Assembly: GCA_022793555.1 (NCBI GenBank)
Contig: JAAWDB010000152.1
Location: 1-13,314, forward strand
DNA length: 13,314 bases
Source: Bacilli bacterium
GTDB lineage: Bacteria > Bacillota_I > Bacilli_A > RF39 > UBA660
Direction: 5' to 3'
This document shows, one piece after another, positions 7,089-13,314 of the stretch; position 1 is the first letter of the stretch, and each line of letters starts with the position of its first letter. Under the pieces are notes generated by a model, which was not told the origin of the DNA, ran no database searches, and saw only the letters and a list, made by a program, of their open reading frames with translations. Position numbers and translations under genes: made by a program.

Positions 7089-7539
7089 TTACAATTGTTC
7101 CATTGCCATCACAAGTAGTAGAAGCATTTGTAGCAAAATCAACCGTTTGTGCTTCAATTTTCGAATACTCTGCCCCTTCTACTTGAAATTTACCGTTAGA
7201 AAGCCATATGGTATAAGTAGCGATTCCTCCCGAAATATTAATTTCAACACTACCTGTATAAGCTTCTCCAATTTTATCAACATACTTTCCTTTTAAATAA
7301 TCCAGTGGCATACAAAAATGCGTTCCAGTTGTACTTCCATTTAACAAAGAATCGGTATAAGCAATCTTCGCATTTTCGACAACATTTTGGGCATCAATAA
7401 CAAATGCTTTCTTAGAAGAACTAGCAATAATTGAAGTTACACTACTTGTGGCAAGTAACATTAAAATGGCCAGAATAGAGATAACAGCCAATAACTCAAT
7501 TAAAGTAAAACCTCTCTGATTCAATCTTTGCTTTCTCAT
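7081..7539 (-). CDS. Type IV pseudopilin (ComGC-like)
   Basis: 152 residues. A basic leader ends in RG, followed by FTLIELLAV and a hydrophobic helix (about residues 11-31). This is a complete class III prepilin signal, to be cut after Gly10 by prepilin peptidase. The rest is a small secreted domain with an amphipathic helix (KKAFVIDAQNVVENAKIAY) and a beta-rich C-terminus (VEINISGGIATYTIWLSNG). Two Cys (in HFCMPL and TTCDGNG) could form a disulfide. It is a minor or major subunit of a competence or type IV pilus-like fibre; which one cannot be told from sequence. The signal matches the frameshifted pilin at 2035, but the mature domains differ. The ATG at 7539 has AAAGAGG seven bases upstream and a strong promoter of its own. 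No other pilus genes are near, so it looks like an orphan pilin locus. Confidence 0.9.
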   Translation of the reverse strand: MRKQRLNQRGFTLIELLAVISILAILMLLATSSVTSIIASSSKKAFVIDAQNVVENAKIAYTDSLLNGSTTGTHFCMPLDYLKGKYVDKIGEAYTGSVEINISGGIATYTIWLSNGKFQVEGAEYSKIEAQTVDFATNASTTCDGNGTIVKK

Positions 7540-7567
7540 ACCCTAACCTCTTTCTACTATTATAAGT

Positions 7568-7597
7568 ATTATATCTCATTTACGAAAACGAAGTCAA
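7568..7597 (-). promoter_or_regulatory. Promoter of the second pilin gene
   Basis: On the minus strand TTGACT (7597-7592), an 18-base spacer and a perfect TATAAT (7573-7568) lie between ylbE and the pilin. This is one of the best promoters in the window and shows that the pilin (and perhaps nfo by read-through) forms a unit separate from ylbD-ylbE. Confidence 0.8.
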
Positions 7598-7630
7598 CTA
7601 AGATTTCGGGAAAAAAAGAGAAAAGCTAAA

Positions 7631-7855
7631 TTAAGATTTAAACGCCCCCAAAAAACTACTAATTAAATCAATATTATCAATTGCATCACTAATTTTATCC
7701 GTCGTTCTAAGACGATATAAATCTTTCATCGCATTAAGAAAAGCTTCGTAATTTTGACTATTACGATTCAAATCCTTAATAAAGTACGAATTTTCTTTTA
7801 AATATTGATACATATTTTTCTCTTGTTTTAGTTTCATTTGAATATCAAGTTCCAT
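7631..7855 (-). CDS. ylbE: YlbE-like small protein
   Basis: 74 residues. It resembles the short YlbE-like family of Bacilli: a leading helix (MYQYLKENSYFIKDL), the RNSQNYEAF segment at the position where family members carry a WYRxLxRNP-type motif, a helix with LYR, and a hydrophobic C-terminal helix (IDNIDLISSFLGAFK). The function of the family is not known. Identity is strengthened by the preceding gene being YlbD-like, as in Bacillus, where ylbD and ylbE are adjacent. The ATG lies two bases after the ylbD stop, and its GAGGAT site is inside the last codons of ylbD. The two are therefore co-transcribed and probably translationally coupled. It has no signal peptide, no Cys and no enzyme motif. 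The stop is TAA, and no clear terminator follows before the pilin promoter. Confidence 0.75.
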   Translation of the reverse strand: MELDIQMKLKQEKNMYQYLKENSYFIKDLNRNSQNYEAFLNAMKDLYRLRTTDKISDAIDNIDLISSFLGAFKS

Positions 7856-7857
7856 AA

Positions 7858-8235
7858 TTAATCCTCAAAAAATTTATTCAATGGACGAGGGGTTACAGGT
7901 CCTTTTACTGAGCTGATATTTTCGGCTCCCTTAGAAGTTAATTCAGAAACCAAATTAAGTGCTTTCTGAGCTGTTTTAATATGTTCTTGAATGGAATTCA
8001 TATCAATATTTTTTAGTTTATCGGTAAAATCTGAAAAATTTCCAGAAGAAGTAGTGGCAGTAGTACTCACAGTATCTTGATCATGGGAAAAATAATCGCG
8101 CCATGCCTCATCATTTTCGCCATAAATGTCATAGATTTCATAAAATTTTTGCCAACTCATATCCCCTGTTTTAACATGATGAACAAGCTCGGGATGTCGT
8201 GATGCAAATAACTTAAATTCCTCTTTCTTATTCAT
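7858..8235 (-). CDS. ylbD: YlbD family protein (annotated elsewhere as putative coat protein)
   Basis: 125 residues. The N-terminus carries the YlbD pattern: FKLFASRHPEL, V-x-x-G, WQKFYEIY, then a G-x-ND-x-AWRDYF segment (about residues 7-48). A Ser/Thr-rich spacer (SHDQD...TTSSGNF, about 49-68) leads to an amphipathic helix (IDMNSIQEHIKTAQKALNLVSEL) and a Pro-rich tail (PVTPRPLNKFF). In Bacillus the family is labelled a spore coat protein, but nothing else here points to sporulation, so a more general role is possible. The start ATG follows AGGTGA, and this site is the 3' arm of a strong hairpin between parC and ylbD. It is followed two bases later by ylbE. Length matches the family (about 130). 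Confidence 0.8.
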   Translation of the reverse strand: MNKKEEFKLFASRHPELVHHVKTGDMSWQKFYEIYDIYGENDEAWRDYFSHDQDTVSTTATTSSGNFSDFTDKLKNIDMNSIQEHIKTAQKALNLVSELTSKGAENISSVKGPVTPRPLNKFFED

Positions 8236-8279
8236 AAAAAAATCACCTATTACATTGTAGTTGTAAAAAGTGATTTTTA
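8236..8279 (-). promoter_or_regulatory. Hairpin covering the ylbD ribosome binding site (terminator-like)
   Basis: On the minus strand a perfect 9-bp outer stem (8278-8270 with 8246-8238, AAAAATCAC/GTGATTTTT), a 3x3 internal loop and a 5-bp inner stem (TTACA/TGTAA, 8266-8262 with 8254-8250) close a 7-base loop. Seven U (8242-8236) run right up to the ylbD start codon. The shape is that of a terminator for parE-parC, yet its 3' arm contains the AGGTGA site of ylbD. It may terminate, mask the ribosome site in read-through transcripts, or both. Confidence 0.65.
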
Positions 8280-8282
8280 TTC

Positions 8283-10781
8283 TTAAAGTTTAAAATCATC
8301 AATAAAATCTTCGATCGTCATTTCTTTCGGAGATGGTAAAACTTCATTCTTTTCTACTTCCTTAGAATCATTTTCAAAAATCTCTACTTTTTTAAATGCG
8401 GCATCAATTGGATATTTCGAAATATTAGAACCAGTACTCGTAATGTCCATGATAGCAATTTCACTATTTTTTATCTCTCTTAGTTCACTATCCGATTTTA
8501 AAACCAAAATATCTCTAGAGTTCATTGGAATAACATTTAAGATCTCATAATTCACTGATTTCACTTTTTTCATGAGAGTATTACCACGTTTTGCCCGGCC
8601 CGTTTCACTAATTTCCTCAACCTTTAAACGTTTTGCCGTTTTTTGATTTGTAATAACATCAAGATAATCCGAAGTATCATAACCAAAAGCACAAATAACT
8701 TCATCATCTTTTAAATTAATTGCTTTAACTCCACTTCCCCGTACGCCAACTAAAGGAACTTCACTTGGAGCAAAATTAACATAGTAGCCAAACTTTGATA
8801 CAATCATAAGTTGTCTTTGTTCCTCAAAAACTTGCACAACTTCATCATTTTCTTTTAATTTCATTGCCATCATAGCTTTGGAAGTTCTTGTCACTTCATA
8901 TTCACTCATTAACGTTCTCTTAATCATTCCGTTTTTCGTAACAGTCACTATCTTTTTCTTAGAATCATAAAGACAACTTGCAACAATCTTCTCATCGGTT
9001 TGAAGCATTACCACATGATTAATATGCTTACCAAGTTCTTTCCATTTTGCTTCTGGAATTTTATGCACTGGAATAAATAAATAATTTCCCAAATTAGTAA
9101 AGATAATTAAAGAATCTAATGTCGTTGTTTGATACAAACCAGTCACATAATCCCCAGGTTTTAATGTCGTTTCCTCACCATTACTAGAAGCATAACTCTT
9201 AAGACTTACTCGTTTCACATATCCCTCACTAGTAACAACAACTACGACATTTTCTTTCGGAATCATACTTTTCATATCAAGTTTAATTTCTGTGACTTCA
9301 TCACGAATCTCTGTTCTTCTTGGATTGCCATATTCCTTTTTAATCAACTTAAGTTCCGTTTTCATCACATGCTTTAACGCTTCTTCATTGTTCAAAATTT
9401 GTGTCCATAAATAAATATTTTTCTCTAAATTTTTCATTTCTTCTTCAATTTCAACAATGTCAGTATTAGTTAAACGATAAAGTTGTAATTCCACAATTGC
9501 TTTCGCTTGTTCAAAAGTAAAATCAAATTCTTTAACTAAATTATCAATGGCGTCACTTTTATTTTTACTAGCTCGAATCACCCGAATAACTTCATCTAAA
9601 ATACTAATGGCTTTTACCAAACCCTCTAAAATATGATAACGCGCCTTCGCATGATCTAAATCAAACTGCGTTCTTCTTCGTACAACTTCTTTTTGATGAG
9701 TAATAAAGGCATCTAAAATATCTAAAATACTCACTAATTTTGGACGACGATTCACAATCGCTACCATATTAAAATTATAATTAATTTGTAAGTCTGTATT
9801 TTTAAGTAAATAATTTAAAATCAGTTCAGAATTAGCACCACTTTTTAAATCAATTACAATTCTTGCTAAATTTTCATGATCCGACTCATCAATCACTTCA
9901 TTAATGCCTTCCACTTTTTTATCAATACGGATTTCATTAATTTTCTTGATTAATTGTTCTTTAATTACCTCATAAGGAATCGATGAAACAATTATTTGTT
10001 CATGATTTCCATTTTTGATAATCTCCGTTTTTGCTTTTAAAACAACTTTTCCTTTACCACTTTTATAAGCATCAATAAGACCATTTTTTCCTTCTAAAAC
10101 ACCAGCTGTCGGAAAATCAGGTCCCTTTAAAACTTCCATAATCGTTTCTAATTTACAATTTGGACTTTCAATTCGTTTTACGGTCGCATCAATGACTTCT
10201 CCTAAATTATGTGGAGGAATATTAGTTGCATATCCTGCACTAATACCCGTTGACCCGTTCACAAGTAAATTAGGAAAACCAGCAGGTAAAACAGTAGGTT
10301 CTAACTCCGTATCATCAAAATTATAAGTCATTTCTACCGTATTTTTATTAATGGAAACAAGCATGACTTCTGCAAATTTAGAAAGTCTTGATTCCGTATA
10401 ACGCATTGCTGCTGGACCATCACCATCAATACTTCCGTTATTTCCATGAATATCGATAAACACTTCCCGCATTTTCCATGGCTGACTCATACGTATTAAC
10501 GCATCATAAATGGAAGAATCTCCATGGGGATGATATTTTCCCATGATATCTCCCACAGCTCGAGCACTTTTTCGATAAGGTTTATCATAAGTAAAATGAG
10601 CAGCATACATACCATACAAAATACGACGTTGAACGGGCTTTAATCCATCTCGAACATCAGGAAGAGCTCGCTCTTGAATAATTTCTTTCGCATACCTTCC
10701 AAAACCAGTTCCCATAATCTCTTCTAAACTATAATCATATATTTTTTCTATAATTGTTTTTTCTTCTTTTTTCTTTGGCAT
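8283..10781 (-). CDS. parC: DNA topoisomerase IV subunit A
   Basis: 832 residues. It is the breakage-reunion subunit that, with ParE, decatenates daughter chromosomes as an A2B2 tetramer. The winged-helix region (about 28-135) includes RALPDVRDGLKPVQRR, HPHGDSSIYDA and AAMRYTESRLS with the catalytic Tyr128. Ser89 and Asp93 sit at the quinolone-determining positions in the usual sensitive form. The tower and coiled-coil with a QLYRLT hinge follow, then a C-terminal beta-pinwheel (about 490-800). The GyrA box (QRRGGKG type) is absent; the corresponding stretch reads TGRAKRGNT. This and the parE neighbour favour ParC over GyrA. A GTG nine bases upstream (10790) is in frame but overlaps the AGGTGA site, so the ATG at 10781 is chosen. 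The gene follows parE by 31 bases in one operon. The acidic C-terminal tail is lineage-variable. Confidence 0.96.
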   Translation of the reverse strand: MPKKKEEKTIIEKIYDYSLEEIMGTGFGRYAKEIIQERALPDVRDGLKPVQRRILYGMYAAHFTYDKPYRKSARAVGDIMGKYHPHGDSSIYDALIRMSQPWKMREVFIDIHGNNGSIDGDGPAAMRYTESRLSKFAEVMLVSINKNTVEMTYNFDDTELEPTVLPAGFPNLLVNGSTGISAGYATNIPPHNLGEVIDATVKRIESPNCKLETIMEVLKGPDFPTAGVLEGKNGLIDAYKSGKGKVVLKAKTEIIKNGNHEQIIVSSIPYEVIKEQLIKKINEIRIDKKVEGINEVIDESDHENLARIVIDLKSGANSELILNYLLKNTDLQINYNFNMVAIVNRRPKLVSILDILDAFITHQKEVVRRRTQFDLDHAKARYHILEGLVKAISILDEVIRVIRASKNKSDAIDNLVKEFDFTFEQAKAIVELQLYRLTNTDIVEIEEEMKNLEKNIYLWTQILNNEEALKHVMKTELKLIKKEYGNPRRTEIRDEVTEIKLDMKSMIPKENVVVVVTSEGYVKRVSLKSYASSNGEETTLKPGDYVTGLYQTTTLDSLIIFTNLGNYLFIPVHKIPEAKWKELGKHINHVVMLQTDEKIVASCLYDSKKKIVTVTKNGMIKRTLMSEYEVTRTSKAMMAMKLKENDEVVQVFEEQRQLMIVSKFGYYVNFAPSEVPLVGVRGSGVKAINLKDDEVICAFGYDTSDYLDVITNQKTAKRLKVEEISETGRAKRGNTLMKKVKSVNYEILNVIPMNSRDILVLKSDSELREIKNSEIAIMDITSTGSNISKYPIDAAFKKVEIFENDSKEVEKNEVLPSPKEMTIEDFIDDFKL

Positions 10782-10812
10782 GTTCTTCACCTATTTCTGT
10801 TTTATTAACCAT

Positions 10813-12714
10813 TTATTTTCGAAAATTATCTTCCAACGTAAAGTCGACATTTTCATTAATCCATTCTTTTCTAGGTTCTACATGATCCCCCATCAAAACA
10901 TGAATTCGTTTTTCTGCTAAAGCTGCATCCGTAAGATTTACCCGCATAAGTCTTCGATTTTCAGGATCCATAGTAGTTTTATAAAGTTCATCGGCATTCA
11001 TTTCACCAAGTCCTTTAAATCGTTGAATTTTATAGTTTCCACGCATTTTTTTCTTAACCACTTCTAATTCTTCATCATCTGCAATATAAATCGTTTCTTT
11101 ACTATTACTGATAGAATACAAAGGTGGTGTAGCAATATAAAGCATACCCTCTTCAATTAAAGGACGCATGAATCGGTAAAAGAATGTAATTAGTAAAATC
11201 TGAATATGACTACCATCCACATCCGCATCGGTCATAATAATCACTTTTCCATAATTAGAATCACGTGTGTCAAAATCTGCTCCAAGACCTGCTCCAATCG
11301 CATATTCAATCTGTTTTAATTCGGCATTCGAAGCAATATCATTTTCACTAGCTTTCTCACAGTTTAATACCTTACCTCGAAGCGGTAAAATTGCTTGCGT
11401 TTCTCGGTTACGATAAAGTTTAGCAGATCCACCTGCACTATCTCCTTCGACTAAGAAAAGTTCATTTTTTGCATAATTTTTACCAGTTGCTTTAGCAAGC
11501 TTTTCACTAAGTACTCGTTCTTTCGTATTTTTACCTGTACCTTTTCTTACTTGCTCACGAGCTTTACGAGCTGCTTCTCTTGCCGTTTTACTTTGTATCG
11601 CTTTATTTAAAATGGTTAAAGCAGCTTCCTTATTTTCTTCTAAAAAGAACTTCAAATTTTCATAAGTAACACTTTCTGTCACACTTCTAGCTTCTGGGGT
11701 TCCCAACTTTCCTTTCGTTTGACCTTCAAATTGTAATAACGCCTCTGGTACTTTTAAAGAAATTACCGCCGATAACCCTTCCCGAACATCGCCGCCTTCT
11801 AAACTTTGATCTTTCTTTAAAATACCATTGCTTTTCGCATAATCATTAAAAGCTTTCGTAATACCCGTTTTAAAACCAACCTCATGTGATCCACCATCAC
11901 CGGTTTTTACATTATTAACAAAAGATTCAATACTTTCATTATAAGAATCGGTATACTGCATGGCAATTTCTACTTCAATTCCATTTTTTGTTCCATCAAA
12001 ATGAATCACTTTATGTAATGTATTTTTTCCTTCATTAATATACTCTACAAAATTAATTAAACCATTATCATAATGGAATTTTGCTTCTTTTTTATCTTCT
12101 TCATCAATTACTTCAATCGTGACACCCGAAAGTAAAAAAGCACTTTCTTGCATTCTTTCACAAATCGTTGTATAAGAAAAATTACAATTTTTAAAAATTT
12201 CTGGATCTGGCTTAAATGTTACACATGTTCCGGTTTTCTTAGATTCACCAATAACTTTAAGAGGCATTTCCACATGTCCCCCATCAGTAAAACGAATATT
12301 ACAAATTTTTCCTTCTTTATAAATGGTAACATCCATCCATGAAGACAAAGCATTTACAACACTTGCTCCAACGCCATGAAGTCCTCCACTTACTTTATAT
12401 CCGCCTTCCTCAAATTTTCCACCCGCATGTAAAATCGTATAAATAACTTCTGGTGTACTTTTTCCACTGGCATGCATTCCAATCGGAACACCACGACCAT
12501 TATCTAAAACCGTAATACTGCCATCTTTATGTAAGGTAATTTTAATGGTATTTCCATAGCCATTAATAATTTCGTCAATCGCATTATCTACAATTTCCCA
12601 AACCAAATGATGCATACCTCTTTTATCCGTAGAACCAATATACATCCCTGGTCTTTTTCGTACTGCTTCTAAACCTTCCAAAATTTTTATCGATGATTCA
12701 TCATATTTTGCCAT
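10813..12714 (-). CDS. parE: DNA topoisomerase IV subunit B
   Basis: 633 residues, the ATPase subunit of topoisomerase IV. A GHKL ATP-binding domain is at the N-terminus: IVDNAIDE with Mg-binding Asn44, DNGRGVP (71-77) and GGLHGVGASVVNALS (110-124). A transducer domain with QTKGKLG (332-338) follows. The TOPRIM domain has LVEGDSAGGSA (catalytic Glu423) and the DADVDGSH metal site (496-503), then RFKGLGEMN. The length is that of ParE or short GyrB. ParE is preferred because parC follows 31 bases later. An upstream TTG at 12759 would extend the frame by 15 codons but lies in the promoter -35. The ATG at 12714 follows AGGGTGA and gives the normal family N-terminus (AKYDESSIKILEGLEAVRKRPGMYIG). 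All key residues are present. Confidence 0.95.
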   Translation of the reverse strand: MAKYDESSIKILEGLEAVRKRPGMYIGSTDKRGMHHLVWEIVDNAIDEIINGYGNTIKITLHKDGSITVLDNGRGVPIGMHASGKSTPEVIYTILHAGGKFEEGGYKVSGGLHGVGASVVNALSSWMDVTIYKEGKICNIRFTDGGHVEMPLKVIGESKKTGTCVTFKPDPEIFKNCNFSYTTICERMQESAFLLSGVTIEVIDEEDKKEAKFHYDNGLINFVEYINEGKNTLHKVIHFDGTKNGIEVEIAMQYTDSYNESIESFVNNVKTGDGGSHEVGFKTGITKAFNDYAKSNGILKKDQSLEGGDVREGLSAVISLKVPEALLQFEGQTKGKLGTPEARSVTESVTYENLKFFLEENKEAALTILNKAIQSKTAREAARKAREQVRKGTGKNTKERVLSEKLAKATGKNYAKNELFLVEGDSAGGSAKLYRNRETQAILPLRGKVLNCEKASENDIASNAELKQIEYAIGAGLGADFDTRDSNYGKVIIMTDADVDGSHIQILLITFFYRFMRPLIEEGMLYIATPPLYSISNSKETIYIADDEELEVVKKKMRGNYKIQRFKGLGEMNADELYKTTMDPENRRLMRVNLTDAALAEKRIHVLMGDHVEPRKEWINENVDFTLEDNFRK

Positions 12715-12730
12715 AACATTCACCCTACAA

Positions 12731-12759
12731 AGTATACCATACCCCCTTATTTTTAGCAA
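12731..12759 (-). promoter_or_regulatory. Promoter of the parE-parC operon
   Basis: On the minus strand TTGCTA (12759-12754), a 17-base spacer and TATACT (12736-12731) preceded by TGG give an extended -10 promoter. Its start would fall a few bases before the AGGGTGA site of parE, so the leader is short and leaves no room for a riboswitch. The spacer contains a GGGGG run. Confidence 0.65.
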
Positions 12760-12908
12760 AATGAATTGTCAAACAAATGCCAAAAATATCAAAATTTAAG
12801 TAAATCTTCCTTCTTGATCAAAAAGCTTTTAACTTCTAAAATTCACCTTTAACAAAACCATAACACAATCCTAGATTGCTGGCAAATCCCCCATTTTTAA
12901 AATTTGAT

Positions 12909-12960
12909 AAAAAAAAAATTTTAAATTCATATAAATCCAAAAATCTTTTTCTTAAAATTT
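12909..12960 (-). terminator. Possible AT-rich terminator after the S16 peptidase gene
   Basis: On the minus strand a 9-bp A/T-only stem (12960-12952 with 12924-12916) closes a loop of 27 bases and runs into ten T (12918-12909), partly shared with the stem. The long T-run and position 33 bases past the stop support a terminator; the weak stem and large loop count against it. The rest of the gap (12760-12908) holds a small inverted repeat (CAATC/GATTG, 12866-12878) and two G5 runs, with no gene that I can support. Confidence 0.45.
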
Positions 12961-12992
12961 AAACCTATCAAAGTTCATAATTTCTTAAATTT

Positions 12993-13313
12993 TTAAACTT
13001 TTGCTAAAGCAGCAAGTGCTTCTTCTAAAGTTCTAACTGAAATCACGCGAATATCTAAATGATTCTCATTTTTTACTTGAATCGCTTCATCATAGTTTTT
13101 CTCGGGTACTAAAAAAATATCAGCTTTCTTTTTGGCTGCTCCTAGTAACTTATATTTGACGCCACCAATATCACCAACTGTACCATCTCTATCAATCGTT
13201 CCTGTTCCAATAATCTTCTTTCCCTTTGTAATATCTTCTTCTACTAAAGCATTATAAATGGCCAAAGCATTCATAAGTCCTCCACAAGGTCCTGACTCAC
13301 TACTCTTAGAAAC
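12993..13313 (-). CDS. C-terminal part of an S16 (Lon/YlbL-type) peptidase, catalytic Ser replaced by Cys
   Basis: 107 residues are visible; the N-terminus lies beyond the window. The frame is open to the right edge, so the ATG at 13274 is internal. The stretch is the end of an S16 Lon-fold proteolytic domain: LMNALAIYNALVEEDITKG, the GTGTIDRDGTVGDIGG strand-turn, KYKLLGAAKKKADIFLVP with the expected catalytic Lys as the second K of KYK, then a C-terminal helix LEEALAALAKV. The nucleophile motif, normally GPSAG or GPSGG, reads GPCGG (TGT codon at 13286-13284). The sequence resembles the C-terminus of YlbL (membrane-anchored PDZ plus S16 proteins of Bacilli) more than full Lon, but the missing N-terminus prevents a firm call. 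Presence of YlbD and YlbE nearby fits YlbL. Whether Cys supports activity is unknown. Confidence 0.85.
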   Translation of the reverse strand, partial: VSKSSESGPCGGLMNALAIYNALVEEDITKGKKIIGTGTIDRDGTVGDIGGVKYKLLGAAKKKADIFLVPEKNYDEAIQVKNENHLDIRVISVRTLEEALAALAKV

Positions 13314-13314
13314 A

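Noticed and set aside
10782-10790. GTG start of parC three codons upstream
   Set aside because: This GTG is part of the AGGTGA ribosome site that serves the ATG at 10781.
12715-12759. TTG start giving parE 15 extra N-terminal codons
   Set aside because: The extension covers the predicted -35, spacer and -10, has no ribosome site, and is not like any ParE N-terminus. The ATG at 12714 has AGGGTGA before it.
12760-12992. Riboswitch or small RNA in the gap upstream of parE
   Set aside because: Only a short CAATC/GATTG hairpin, G5 runs and an AT-rich terminator-like stem are visible. No known motif fits, and the parE leader from its promoter is too short.

Overview
The window looks like chromosomal DNA from a low-GC member of the Bacilli. 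The AT-rich sequence, strong AGGAG/AGGTGA ribosome binding sites, TTGACx...TATAAT promoters and Bacillus-type marker genes (ylbD, ylbE, a PbpA-like PBP, parE-parC) all fit. TGA is a stop (nfo and the first pilin end on it) and Trp is TGG, so this is not a code-4 mollicute. A class B PBP argues for a peptidoglycan wall. The mix of pseudopilins, secreted repeat proteins and reduced Bacilli core genes suggests an uncultured gut lineage such as the RF39-like groups. That placement is inference.

Layout. Almost everything is on the minus strand, so transcription runs from high to low coordinates. At the right edge is the C-terminal end of an S16 (Lon-fold) peptidase, followed by an AT-rich gap with a probable terminator. 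Next comes the topoisomerase IV operon parE-parC (12714 to 8283) with its own extended -10 promoter. It is separated by a hairpin from the small pair ylbD-ylbE (8235 to 7631). A well-formed promoter then drives a pseudopilin (7539 to 7081), whose stop codon sits in a terminator stem directly before nfo, encoding endonuclease IV (7043 to 6135). The only plus-strand gene (5890-6150) encodes a small hypothetical protein convergent with nfo. A class B PBP (5827 to 3854) diverges from it.

The left third is accessory and secreted. It holds a surface protein with three related domains and Ser/Thr/Ala-rich linkers (3753 to 2158), closed by a good terminator. It then holds a second pseudopilin whose Cys-rich C-terminal module lies in the +1 frame (2035 to 1129). 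Last is a protein made of repeated HTH-like modules that runs off the left edge (1030 to 2).

Functionally the window combines chromosome topology and repair (parE, parC, nfo), cell-wall elongation (PBP), and exported surface or pilus-like proteins. The points most worth a second look are the HTH-repeat protein, the frameshifted pilin with a CTT-AGG junction, the Cys in place of the catalytic Ser of the S16 peptidase, and the hairpin that masks the ylbD ribosome binding site. I found no RNA genes, CRISPR array or insertion sequence.
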